The notes below the pieces were generated by a model. The model had not been told where the DNA came from. It was given only the letters and a program-made list of their open reading frames with translations, and ran no database searches. From the NCBI GenBank assembly GCA_016710435.1, contig JADJVV010000001.1, positions 1,324,501 through 1,388,500 of the forward strand: a stretch of DNA of 64,000 bases, given 5' to 3'. The translations under genes and the position numbers were made by a program. Numbering within the stretch: the first letter of the stretch is position 1; every line of letters begins with the position of its first letter. Source of the DNA: Hyphomicrobiales bacterium. Lineage in GTDB: Bacteria > Pseudomonadota > Alphaproteobacteria > Rhizobiales > Aestuariivirgaceae. This document shows positions 26,758 through 34,923 of the stretch, piece after piece.

Positions 26758-27924
26758 ATGGCGCTCAAGGGCACCAACCAGGAATTTGGCCGGCCCTATA
26801 ACCGGCGGATCGTGCTGGAAGCCATTCGCCGCCTTGGACCCATCGCCAAGGGGGAGATTGCGGGCCGGGTCGGCCTTACGGTCCAGACTGTCTCCAACAT
26901 CACCCGCGAACTCGAAGAGCAGGGCTTCATCACCAGCCAGAAGCAGGGCGCAACCGGCCGGGGCTATCCCGCCCGCAGGCTCAGCATCAATCCCGAAGGC
27001 GCCCATGCCATCGGCGTCAATATATCACCGCAACGCCTGCAGGCAGCATTGACCGATCTGACCGGCAACATCATCGCCACGCGCGAGTTGGCCTTGCGCA
27101 AGCCTGAACCCGGCGACACCCTCGATCATGTGATCACCATGGCCCGCGCCTTGCGCCAGCCGATTGGCGACAAACGTGTCCTCGGCATTGGCCTGTCCAT
27201 GCCCGGCCCTTTTGATGTGGAGTCCATGAGCTTCGTTGGCCCCACCACGCTGGAAGGCTGGAAGGATGTGCCCGTGCGGGACCACCTCGCCAGCCGCACC
27301 GGTCTTCCTGTCTTTGTGGAAACGGACCACGCCGCCGCCGCGCTGGGGGAACAGCTTTATGGCGCGGGCCGTACGCTCAAGGATTTCTACTATCTCTATG
27401 TTGGCGTCGGATTGGGCGGTTGCATGATCATCGATGGCCAGGCCTTGCGCGGCAACCATCGCAACGCGGGTGAGGTGGGCCACCTTCCGCTTGTACCGGA
27501 CGGCCTGGCCTGCCCGTGCGGGAACGTCGGCTGCCTCGAACGCTATCTTTCGCTGGAAGCTTATGAACGCCGCCGCGCCGAAGTGGGTCACGCACAGTGG
27601 ATCACGGAAACGGCTCCGCTATTCCGCAAGGCCGTCGTTGCCATTGAAAACCTGTTTGATCCGGAAGCGATCGTCGTCGGTGGACTGGCACCCCGCGTGC
27701 TGCTTGCGGAGCTGTTTGCTGCGGCAGAGCCACTAGGCAATTCAATTGCCGTCCATCCCGGACGGACGGCGCCCCGCATCATACTCGCTGAGGGTGGCGC
27801 CAACAGCGTGCTTCGCGGGGCAGCGGCACTTGCCGTTTCGGGCGTGCTCTCGCCCCGTCATGGCGTGATGTTTGCGGAGGCGGGAAACGAAACCGACCCC
27901 ATGTTCCATGGAGAGGCCGCATGA
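26758..27924 (+). CDS. ROK-family transcriptional regulator
   Basis: A 388-aa repressor-type protein. The N-terminal winged helix reads NRRIVLEAIRRLGPIAKGEIA and LTVQTVSNITRELEEQGFI; the ROK sugar-kinase-like domain follows, with VGVGLGGCMIIDG, GEVGHLPL and the zinc motif CPCGNVGCLE. AGGGAAGG precedes the ATG. The stop overlaps the start of the sugar-type ABC ATPase (ATGA), so it heads that operon and likely senses its ligand, probably a sugar or sugar derivative. Confidence 0.93.
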   Translation: MALKGTNQEFGRPYNRRIVLEAIRRLGPIAKGEIAGRVGLTVQTVSNITRELEEQGFITSQKQGATGRGYPARRLSINPEGAHAIGVNISPQRLQAALTDLTGNIIATRELALRKPEPGDTLDHVITMARALRQPIGDKRVLGIGLSMPGPFDVESMSFVGPTTLEGWKDVPVRDHLASRTGLPVFVETDHAAAALGEQLYGAGRTLKDFYYLYVGVGLGGCMIIDGQALRGNHRNAGEVGHLPLVPDGLACPCGNVGCLERYLSLEAYERRRAEVGHAQWITETAPLFRKAVVAIENLFDPEAIVVGGLAPRVLLAELFAAAEPLGNSIAVHPGRTAPRIILAEGGANSVLRGAAALAVSGVLSPRHGVMFAEAGNETDPMFHGEAA

Positions 27925-28706
27925 CCGCCGATACTCCGCTCCTGCAACTGCAGGACATCCGCATGCGCTTCGGGGCAATCGAGGCCTTGCGCGGCGTGAG
28001 CTTCGACATCCGCCGGGGCGAAGTGGTGGCTCTCCTCGGCGACAACGGGGCAGGCAAGTCCACCTTGGTGAAGATCATTTCCGGCGGCCTGCAGGCGACC
28101 TCCGGCACAATGGTCTTCGATGGCAGCGAACGCCATTTCGCCAATCCATCGGAAGCCAAGGCGGCCGGTATCGAGACCGTGTACCAGGATCTCTCGCTCT
28201 GCACGAACGTGGATGTTGTGGCGAATTTCTTCATGGGGCGTGAAATCGTCAAACGCTACTTCGGCATTCCGATTCTGCAGGAAGCCGCCATGTATGAAGC
28301 AACGGAGCGCGCCATCTCAAATGCAGGCACGCGCATCCCCTCGCTGCGTGTCAATGTCGAACACCTGTCCGGCGGCCAGCGCCAGGCCATCGAGTTGAAC
28401 CGCTTCGTGCACTGGGGCGGCAAGCTCGTGTTGCTGGACGAACCTTTTGCGGCGCTGGGCGTCGAACAGACACGGCGTGGACTCGAGATGATCAAGAACA
28501 TCGCCGCACAGGGCATTGCTGTCGTGGTCATCACCCACATCATGGCGCAGGCATTCCAGGTGGCAGACCGGATTGTGGTGGTGCGACAGGGCACGGTGGT
28601 GGGCGACCTGAAAAGCGCCGACACGAGTCCCGACGCAATTGTTCAACTGATTACGGGTGAGGCCCTGCCGGGCCAGGCCCGCAATGCAAGGGTTTCAAAC
28701 CCGTAA
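27921..28706 (+). CDS. Sugar-type ABC ATPase, single domain (FrcA-like)
   Basis: A 261-aa single nucleotide-binding domain rather than the doubled RbsA form. Walker A LLGDNGAGKST, Q-loop VYQDLSLC, signature LSGGQRQAIELNR, Walker B LVLLDEPFAALG and H-loop VVITHIM. The Walker-B-proximal residues read EPFAALG where EPTAALG is usual, and the signature continues ELNR rather than AIAR. This short form resembles FrcA of rhizobial fructose-type transporters. It overlaps the ROK gene by 4 nt and precedes the binding protein. Confidence 0.9.
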   Translation: MTADTPLLQLQDIRMRFGAIEALRGVSFDIRRGEVVALLGDNGAGKSTLVKIISGGLQATSGTMVFDGSERHFANPSEAKAAGIETVYQDLSLCTNVDVVANFFMGREIVKRYFGIPILQEAAMYEATERAISNAGTRIPSLRVNVEHLSGGQRQAIELNRFVHWGGKLVLLDEPFAALGVEQTRRGLEMIKNIAAQGIAVVVITHIMAQAFQVADRIVVVRQGTVVGDLKSADTSPDAIVQLITGEALPGQARNARVSNP

Positions 28707-28720
28707 CAAGGAGGAAGGTC

Positions 28721-29767
28721 ATGAAGAGACGTACATTCACGTTTGCAGGCGCGGCGCTGGTGGCAGCGGCTGCGGCAGGTCCCCTGCCGGCCTGGGCCGA
28801 AAGCAAGGGGCAGATCTATTACATGGTCCCCACGCTTCTCGACGAATTCCAGACCGAGTCCGTTTCGGCCATCGAGAAGTTCCTGAAGGACGTGGGCTAC
28901 GAGCCCATCACCCTGAATGCCGACAACAAGACCGATGTGCAGCAGAGCCAGATGGACAGCACCATCTTGCAGAAGCCCAAGGCCATCATCCTGGCGGCCG
29001 TTGACTTCAACGCCCTGAAGCCGTCAATCGAGAAGGCCCGTGCTGCGGGTATCCCGGTCATGATCTTCGACCGGCAGATCACCTCGACGCCCACCGATCT
29101 CACCTCGGTCGCGGGTACGGTGGAGATCGGCTATGTGGCAGCCGGTGAAATCCAGCGTCTCCTGAAGGAGAAGAAGGGTGATGTTAAGGGCAAGATCCTG
29201 CAGGTGCTGGGCGATCCGTCCGATCCCTACACCCTCGACATCCAGAAGGGCTTCGAAGAAAAGATGAAGGACTTCAAGGACGTCCAGATCATCTCGCTGC
29301 CCGCCATGCAGTGGGCGGCAGACAATGCCGGCACGATCGTGAACGATCAGCTTGTGGCCAACCCGGACATCGACCTGATCTTCGTCCACGCGGCTCACCT
29401 TGCCGTGGCTGCCGTTGCTTCCATGGAAGCCAAGGGCAAGAAGCCCGGCGACGTGATGCTCGTGTCGTCGAACGGCGCGCCCGTCGGCCTTGATCTCATC
29501 CGCAAGGGCTGGGAACAGGTCGAGGTGGAACAGCCGCTCTATGCGCAGGCCGCCGCGATTGCCATGTTTGCCGACAAGGTGGTGAACAAGCAGGAGCTCA
29601 AGCCGGGGACCTACAACGTCCTTGGGCTCGAATCCACGCTGACCATGGAAAGCTGGGGTCCGAACCTGAAGATCCCCGGTGCCGCCATCACCAAAGACAA
29701 TGTCGACGAGCCGCGCTTTTGGGGAAACCTGAAGGCTCCCGCCGACAAGATCACCCCGGTCGAATAA
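28721..29767 (+). CDS. Sugar-type ABC substrate-binding protein (RbsB-like)
   Basis: Periplasmic receptor, 348 aa. A signal peptide (MKRRTFTFAGAALVAAAAAG, cut near AWA) is followed by the type-I periplasmic-binding fold: IYYMVPTLLDEF, LNADNKTDVQQSQMD, VDFNALKPSIEKARAAGIPVMIFDRQI and LIFVHAAHLAVAAVASM. AAGGAGGAAGG gives a strong ribosome-binding site. Ligands of the family are mostly sugars, polyols or autoinducer-like molecules; the neighbouring PLP enzymes suggest an amino sugar or hydroxy amino compound, which is inference. Confidence 0.92.
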   Translation: MKRRTFTFAGAALVAAAAAGPLPAWAESKGQIYYMVPTLLDEFQTESVSAIEKFLKDVGYEPITLNADNKTDVQQSQMDSTILQKPKAIILAAVDFNALKPSIEKARAAGIPVMIFDRQITSTPTDLTSVAGTVEIGYVAAGEIQRLLKEKKGDVKGKILQVLGDPSDPYTLDIQKGFEEKMKDFKDVQIISLPAMQWAADNAGTIVNDQLVANPDIDLIFVHAAHLAVAAVASMEAKGKKPGDVMLVSSNGAPVGLDLIRKGWEQVEVEQPLYAQAAAIAMFADKVVNKQELKPGTYNVLGLESTLTMESWGPNLKIPGAAITKDNVDEPRFWGNLKAPADKITPVE

Positions 29768-29783
29768 CAGCAAGCTGAAGGAT

Positions 29784-29808
29784 GGGCCGGCGCCTCTCGC
29801 GCCGGCCC
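29784..29808 (+). promoter_or_regulatory. Hairpin between sugar-type binding protein and permease
   Basis: A perfect 10-bp GC stem (GGGCCGGCGC / GCGCCGGCCC) with a 5-nt loop lies 16 nt after the binding-protein stop and ends 8 nt before the permease ATG. No T-tract follows. It may stabilise the upstream message and, being so close, could mask the permease ribosome-binding region. Confidence 0.8.
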
Positions 29809-29816
29809 TCAATCCC

Positions 29817-30815
29817 ATGATTTCATCGTCCCGACGCAAAGCCGTGGAATTTGTCCTTGATCACCTCGTGTGGCTGCTGCTCGCCGTGGTGCTCATCGTG
29901 TTTTCGCTCACGGTTCCCAATTTCGCGCAGGTCGGAATCTACGCGAACATCATCGAGCAATCGACCTTTGTGGGCGTCATGGCCGTGGGCCTCGCCATTG
30001 TGATCATTGCCGGCAACATGGACCTGTCGGTGGAATCCGTTGCCGCCCTCACCGCCATGGCAACCGGCATACTCTTTTGTTCGCACGGCATTGGGATCGG
30101 CTACACCTTCACGCCGGAATGGCTGGTGGTTCCGGTTTCCCTTGTGTTGTCGTTGGCGATCGGTGCCGTCGCCGGACTCATCAACGGCTTCTTCACGATC
30201 CGCCTAAAGATGAACGCCTTCATCGTGACGCTCGCCTCCTACATATGGATTCGCGGCCTCGTCGTGGCGGTGTCGGGGGGACGTTCCGCCCAGGACCTCG
30301 CACCACCCTTGCGCTGGCTCGGCATCCAGACAGTTCTGCAAGTGCCGATGATCGCCTGGATTGCCATCGTCGTCTTCGTGCTCTTCACGTTCCTGTTGGC
30401 CAAGACACCCTTCGGTCGACATGTGATGATGATTGGCGGAAACCAGGTCGCCACCTATCGTGCCGGCATCAAGGTGGACCGGCTGCTGATGTGGACCTTC
30501 GTGCTGGCTGGAGCAATTGCCGGACTGGCGGGGTGGCTTCTTGCCATCCGCACATCCGGGGCCACGGCAAACCTCGGCACCGGCATGCTCTTCAATGCCT
30601 TTGCCGCCGTCGTGATCGGCGGAGTCAGCCTCAAAGGCGGCGTCGGCAAACTGCCCGGTGTCTATGCGGGCGTGCTGCTGCTCTCCTCGATCCACACCGC
30701 CATCAACCTCATGGGTCTCCCTGCCCATTACACCCAGGTAATCCTCGGTCTTCTCGTTCTGGCCGCTGTTCTCCTCGATACCGTCAAACACACGATACGG
30801 CAGAAATACATATGA
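29817..30815 (+). CDS. Sugar-type ABC permease (RbsC-like)
   Basis: Channel subunit of 332 aa with about 8-10 membrane spans. ESVAALTAMATG, GLINGFFTIRLKMNAFIVTLAS and the conserved MMIGGNQVATYRAGIKVDRLLMWTFVLAG followed by GGVSLKGGVGKLPG identify the RbsC/BPD_transp_2 family. The stop overlaps the next SDR start (ATGA). No clear Shine-Dalgarno precedes the ATG because a strong hairpin lies 8 nt upstream. Confidence 0.93.
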   Translation: MISSSRRKAVEFVLDHLVWLLLAVVLIVFSLTVPNFAQVGIYANIIEQSTFVGVMAVGLAIVIIAGNMDLSVESVAALTAMATGILFCSHGIGIGYTFTPEWLVVPVSLVLSLAIGAVAGLINGFFTIRLKMNAFIVTLASYIWIRGLVVAVSGGRSAQDLAPPLRWLGIQTVLQVPMIAWIAIVVFVLFTFLLAKTPFGRHVMMIGGNQVATYRAGIKVDRLLMWTFVLAGAIAGLAGWLLAIRTSGATANLGTGMLFNAFAAVVIGGVSLKGGVGKLPGVYAGVLLLSSIHTAINLMGLPAHYTQVILGLLVLAAVLLDTVKHTIRQKYI

Positions 30816-31582
30816 ACAGGCGATTGACAGGCAAGGTGGCGCTGGTGATCGGCGGCGCGCGGGGAATTGGTGCGGGAATCGCCGCCCGATTTGCGGAAGA
30901 GGGCGCACGGGTTGTGATCGCCGACATGCTCTCCGCCGAAGGCGCGGCAACCTCTCAGGAATTGCACGGCGATTTCATTTCCGTCGATGTCTCCCGTTCC
31001 GAAGATTGTGAAGCCGCCGTTGCCCATGCCGAGAAGCTCCATGGCGGGCTTGACATCCTGGTGCAGAATGCCGGCATCTATCCATGGACGCTGATCGAGA
31101 ACACCTCCCCCGAAGAATGGGACAAGGTCCTCGCCGTGAACCTGAAGGGCACGTTCCTTGCCGCGCGTGCGGCTCTGCCGGCGTTGAGGCGGCGTGGTGG
31201 CGGACGCATGATCTTCACCTCATCGATCACGGGACCGCGCGTCACCAGTCCGGGCCACGGCCACTACTCCGCCTCGAAGGCGGGCATCAACGGGTTCATC
31301 AAGGCCGCTGCGCTTGAGTTTTCCCACGACCGCATCACAGTCAACGGCATTGAGCCAGGCAATATCCTGACGGACGGGATGAAGCAGCACCGCTCGGCCT
31401 CGTTCATCCGCATGATGGAGGAAGCGGTGCCGCTGGGCCGCCTCGGCACGCCCCGCGATGTGGCCAATGCCGCGCTGTTCCTTGCTTCCGATGATGCCGA
31501 CTACATCACGGGTACGACCATCATCGTGGATGGCGGCCAGACCCTGCCGGAGGGCAAGGACTTCCGGCTTTCTCCGGAGTGA
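30812..31582 (+). CDS. SDR-family oxidoreductase
   Basis: Dehydrogenase of 256 aa. The cofactor motif is VIGGARGIGAG (isoleucine where TGG is usual), followed by DILVQNAGI, FTSSITGPR with the catalytic serine, HYSASKAGI and NGIEPGNILTDG; the end VDGGQTLPEG is also typical. The start overlaps the permease stop as ATGA, so it is expressed with the transporter and probably oxidises the imported compound or a product of it. Confidence 0.92.
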   Translation: MNRRLTGKVALVIGGARGIGAGIAARFAEEGARVVIADMLSAEGAATSQELHGDFISVDVSRSEDCEAAVAHAEKLHGGLDILVQNAGIYPWTLIENTSPEEWDKVLAVNLKGTFLAARAALPALRRRGGGRMIFTSSITGPRVTSPGHGHYSASKAGINGFIKAAALEFSHDRITVNGIEPGNILTDGMKQHRSASFIRMMEEAVPLGRLGTPRDVANAALFLASDDADYITGTTIIVDGGQTLPEGKDFRLSPE

Positions 31583-31590
31583 ATGCATCC

Positions 31591-32691
31591 ATGGGACTGC
31601 TTGACCACCTGATTTTGCGGCCTCTCCCCAGCCGCCGCATCGCCGACCTCGAAACGCCCGTACCCGTCATCGACATTGATGTTGTGGAGCGCAATGTCAC
31701 GCGCTGGCAGGACCGCTGCAATCGCCTGGGTCTCGCCAACCGCCCGCACATCAAGACGCACAAGCTGCCAGGCGTCGCGCACTATCAACTTGCCATGGGC
31801 GCGCAAGGCATCTGCGTTCAGAAACTGGGTGAGGCCGAGGTCATGGCTGGTGCCGGCATCACCGACATGCTGCTCACCTTCAATGTCGTTGGCGCATCAA
31901 AGCTGTCCCGGCTCGCAGGGCTCATGAAGCGCACGGCGATTTCCGTAGTGGCCGACAACAGCGCCATGCTGGACGGACTGTCCGGCGCGGCCACGCAGGC
32001 GGGGCGGCCGCTGCGCGTGCTGGTGGAGTGCGACACCGGCGCGGGCCGCAATGGCGTCCAGTCCCCCGAGGCCGCCGCTGCCTTGGCGCGTATCGTCGAC
32101 GGTACGCGCGGGCTCTCCTTCGCGGGCCTCATGACCTATGCCGCCGTGGGCCAGCGCGAGGCAACGGATGCGTTCCTGGTGAAGGCCCGCGATCTCTGCC
32201 GAGACGCCGGCCTGCGTGTGGATATCATCACCTCAGGCGGAACACCCGACATGTGGAGCGATGCCGGACTGTCCCATCTCACGGAATACCGCGCCGGCAC
32301 CTATGTCTATTTCGACCGCTCGCTTGTGGCGCGCGGCACCTGCACCTACGCGGACTGCGCGCTGCATGTCCTGGCCACCGTGGTGAGTTGCCCGACGCCG
32401 GAGCGCGCCATCATCGACGCAGGCACCAAGGCGCTGACCAGTGATCTCTCAGGCCTTGAAGGTTACGGCGTGGTGGCGGACCTGGGCGAAGCGCGCGTCT
32501 ATGCCGCAAACGAGGAACACGGCTATCTCGACACATCGCACCTCGCCATCAAGCCCAAGGTGGGTGATCTCGTCAGCATCACGCCCAATCACGTCTGCCC
32601 GGTGAGCAATCTCTTTGATGAAGTGGTGTTTGTCAGGCGCGGCGAAGTGCTCGGCGCGGTACGTGTGGAAGCGCGCGGCAAAGTAGTCTGA
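31591..32691 (+). CDS. D-threonine aldolase/D-serine dehydratase-like PLP enzyme
   Basis: A 366-aa fold-type III PLP enzyme of the alanine-racemase-N/DSD1 family. The PLP lysine lies in RPHIKTHKLP; GAQGICVQKLGEAEVM, LVECDTGAGRNGV, ITSGGTPDMW and the C-terminal metal-site region TPNHVCPVSNLFDEV are hallmarks of D-threonine aldolases and D-serine dehydratases. An in-frame GTG overlaps the SDR stop; ATG four codons later with CCGGAG upstream was chosen. Last gene of the ROK operon and the last chromosomal gene before the island. It suggests that the pathway handles a D-configured beta-hydroxy amino acid. Confidence 0.87.
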   Translation: MGLLDHLILRPLPSRRIADLETPVPVIDIDVVERNVTRWQDRCNRLGLANRPHIKTHKLPGVAHYQLAMGAQGICVQKLGEAEVMAGAGITDMLLTFNVVGASKLSRLAGLMKRTAISVVADNSAMLDGLSGAATQAGRPLRVLVECDTGAGRNGVQSPEAAAALARIVDGTRGLSFAGLMTYAAVGQREATDAFLVKARDLCRDAGLRVDIITSGGTPDMWSDAGLSHLTEYRAGTYVYFDRSLVARGTCTYADCALHVLATVVSCPTPERAIIDAGTKALTSDLSGLEGYGVVADLGEARVYAANEEHGYLDTSHLAIKPKVGDLVSITPNHVCPVSNLFDEVVFVRRGEVLGAVRVEARGKVV

Positions 32692-32710
32692 AAAAATCGG
32701 GCAAGGAACC

Positions 32711-32758
32711 GGATGGTGGAGCCAGGCGGAATCGAACCGCCGACCTCTTGCATGCCAT
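32711..32758. repeat. attL: 48-bp direct repeat of the tRNA-Ala 3' half
   Basis: Identical over 48 bp to the 3' half of the tRNA-Ala(GGC) gene at the other end of the island, running from just outside the CCA to the anticodon loop. Beyond it the tRNA similarity stops at once. This is the displaced original 3' end left by site-specific integration. It is not a working tRNA because the 5' half is missing. Confidence 0.93.
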
Positions 32759-32912
32759 TTTTGGCAAAGTGTTTTTTTTATCCTGTTTTGAGTTGGTTGT
32801 TCCTGATAATATTGACTTATTACAATGGATTAGGCTGGCCCCGGTTTTTTCCAGTGCTGCTGCTTCTTATGTGGACTTGGTCACCATGTGGTCACCAAAC
32901 GGGAATTGAAGA

Positions 32913-34241
32913 ATGCGAAGCGGCAGGGTCAGGCAGAAGATTTCAAAGTCAGTAGTAGATGCTGCGGCACCGGAAACGAAAAGGTACACCATTTGGGACA
33001 TGGCTCTACCTGGCTTTGGCCTGACAGTAGCCCCCAGTGGTCTCAAGACATTTATCGTGCGCTACAGGGCGAAGCATCCGCACGCCCCGAAGCGGTTCGT
33101 GAAGCTGGGAAGATATGGCGTCCTGACACCAGAAGAAGCTCGACGAAAGGCGACGGCTGTTTTGGGAGAGGTCGCTCAAGGACGGGATCCAGCCTACGAG
33201 AGTGCGCAGGCCAGCAAGGCTATCACCTTTGATGCAACCTGTGACTGGTACATGGAGCAACATGTTCGAGCCAAGAGAAAGCAAGGAACCGCAGCTCTCT
33301 ACAGCCACATCATAGAAACCAAACTAAAGCCGCAGTTCGGCAAACGTTTCTTGGTCAGTATCAGCCGTCCTGAAGTCGCCCAGTTTCACTATTCACTCCG
33401 CAGAACACCGGCGATGGCAAACCGGATGCTGGCAGTCTTAGCGGCGATCTACAACTGGGCAAGTCGGACGGACCTAATCGACGAGAATATCAATCCCGCG
33501 AGAAAGATAGAAAAGTTCAAGGAAACGGCCAAGGATCGCTACTTGTCGCTGGAGGAGCTTGGGCGTCTTGGCCGCGCCCTTCGAGAAGCAGAGCAGGCAG
33601 GGTTTCCATACCAGTATGATCGCAGCAAGGCCACCGCCAAACATGGAGCAAAGCCGGGCGACAGGAACGTTCACTTTTCTCCCTTTGCAATCGCTGCGAT
33701 TAAGCTGCTGACTCTAACGGGATGCCGCGTCGGAGAGGTACTTCAGTTGAAATGGCACGAAGTCGATCTTGGCCGAGGAATGCTTCACCTCGCCGATTCC
33801 AAGACCGGGCGAAAGACGGTGCTCCTCGGCACCGAAGCAATTCGGGTGCTCGCGTCACTCCCACGAATAGCTGGTTCTGAATACGTGATAGCGGGCGAGA
33901 GTGACGGTCGGCGGGTGGACCTGAAGCGTCCATGGAAAGCAATACAAAGGCATGCCGCTCTTGAAGGGGTTAGGCTTCATGACCTTCGCCACTCATTTGC
34001 AAGTATTGGGGTGGGGGCCAGCCTCGGATTGCCGATCGTTGGCAAGTTGCTTGGCCACACTCAAAGCCGCACGACGGAACGCTACGCCCATCTGGCCAAC
34101 GATCCCTTGCGAAGAGCTTCCGAACTGATCTCGTCTGAGATAGCTTCCGCCATGAGGTCCCCAGTCGATACCAGCGACAAGTTGGCAGACGCTGAGAGGG
34201 TCAATCAGGAAGTCGAAGATGTCACGAAGAAAGACGCTTAG
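32913..34241 (+). CDS. Tyrosine-family site-specific integrase
   Basis: A 442-aa P4-like integrase that would recombine the island at the tRNA. An N-terminal arm-binding domain (MALPGFGLTVAPSGLKTF; RYGVLTPEEARRKA) is followed by the core-binding and catalytic domains. Catalytic residues are visible: arginine in LTGCRVGEVLQLKW, HDLRHSFAS, LGHTQ and the tyrosine in ERYAHL. It begins about 150 nt inside the left repeat and reads into the island. Integrases normally sit beside the intact tRNA; here it is at the opposite end. Confidence 0.95.
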   Translation: MRSGRVRQKISKSVVDAAAPETKRYTIWDMALPGFGLTVAPSGLKTFIVRYRAKHPHAPKRFVKLGRYGVLTPEEARRKATAVLGEVAQGRDPAYESAQASKAITFDATCDWYMEQHVRAKRKQGTAALYSHIIETKLKPQFGKRFLVSISRPEVAQFHYSLRRTPAMANRMLAVLAAIYNWASRTDLIDENINPARKIEKFKETAKDRYLSLEELGRLGRALREAEQAGFPYQYDRSKATAKHGAKPGDRNVHFSPFAIAAIKLLTLTGCRVGEVLQLKWHEVDLGRGMLHLADSKTGRKTVLLGTEAIRVLASLPRIAGSEYVIAGESDGRRVDLKRPWKAIQRHAALEGVRLHDLRHSFASIGVGASLGLPIVGKLLGHTQSRTTERYAHLANDPLRRASELISSEIASAMRSPVDTSDKLADAERVNQEVEDVTKKDA

Positions 34242-34923
34242 GGGCTCGAGAGTCGTGAATCTGACTGGCAAGCCAAGCGAACTCTATCAGCAATTGTTTT
34301 TTTCCTTCACCGACGAAGAGTGGCATCAGGTTTGCCGACACTACGATTTCAGTCGTGATGGGAAAGAAAAAGCTCGTCTTGCGCGGATGTTCATCACATC
34401 AGCCGTGAACAAATATTGCCGCGAAGCCATTCTCCAACTTCGACAGTCGGAGGTGAAAGCTACTTTGATCGACGTCGTAACTGCATTCCGAAAAATAAGA
34501 CCGAAGGTGGACAAACTCAGAGCATTGAACGACTTGAAGCAAGCAATAACATCTATCCCCATTCTCAAAGATGGACCTTCAGGTCGAAGACTCCTCACAG
34601 AGAGGTTCGAGGAACATCAAGACTTCGTCCAGCTGCTCGAGGGATGTTTGGAAGAGATGCCCAAGGTTCCGACCGGTCCAAAAGACAAATCGATTCCACT
34701 ATTGCTAGATGAGCTCCAGAGCTACCTTGAGCAACGGTCTATTGATGGTAGCCTCAGTCCAAGTGACCCGAGGTGGACAGGTCCCAAAGCAAATCTAAGG
34801 TTTCTAGCAGCCATCATGAAGTCAACTAAGCGGGTTACAAATGTTGATATGCCAGACGAGAAGCTCAAGGAAAGCCTTCATCGCTTTATTACTCGCTTGA
34901 ACAAGGATCGGATTGATCGTTAG
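34219..34923 (+). CDS. Hypothetical protein of the island
   Basis: Unrecognised soluble protein of 234 aa, starting inside the end of the integrase gene (23-nt overlap, AGGAAG site upstream), so probably cotranscribed with it. It looks all-helical and charged, with FFSFTDEEWHQVCRHYDF near the N-terminus and PKANLRFLAAIMKSTKRV near the C-terminus. No signal peptide, membrane span or catalytic motif is apparent. It could be a DNA-associated accessory protein or partner of the downstream DUF4238 protein; neither is shown by sequence. Confidence 0.7.
   Translation: MSRRKTLRGSRVVNLTGKPSELYQQLFFSFTDEEWHQVCRHYDFSRDGKEKARLARMFITSAVNKYCREAILQLRQSEVKATLIDVVTAFRKIRPKVDKLRALNDLKQAITSIPILKDGPSGRRLLTERFEEHQDFVQLLEGCLEEMPKVPTGPKDKSIPLLLDELQSYLEQRSIDGSLSPSDPRWTGPKANLRFLAAIMKSTKRVTNVDMPDEKLKESLHRFITRLNKDRIDR

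Noticed and set aside
32711..32790. Second tRNA-Ala gene
   Set aside because: Only the 3' half up to the anticodon loop is present; the rest does not fold as a tRNA. It is the left att repeat.
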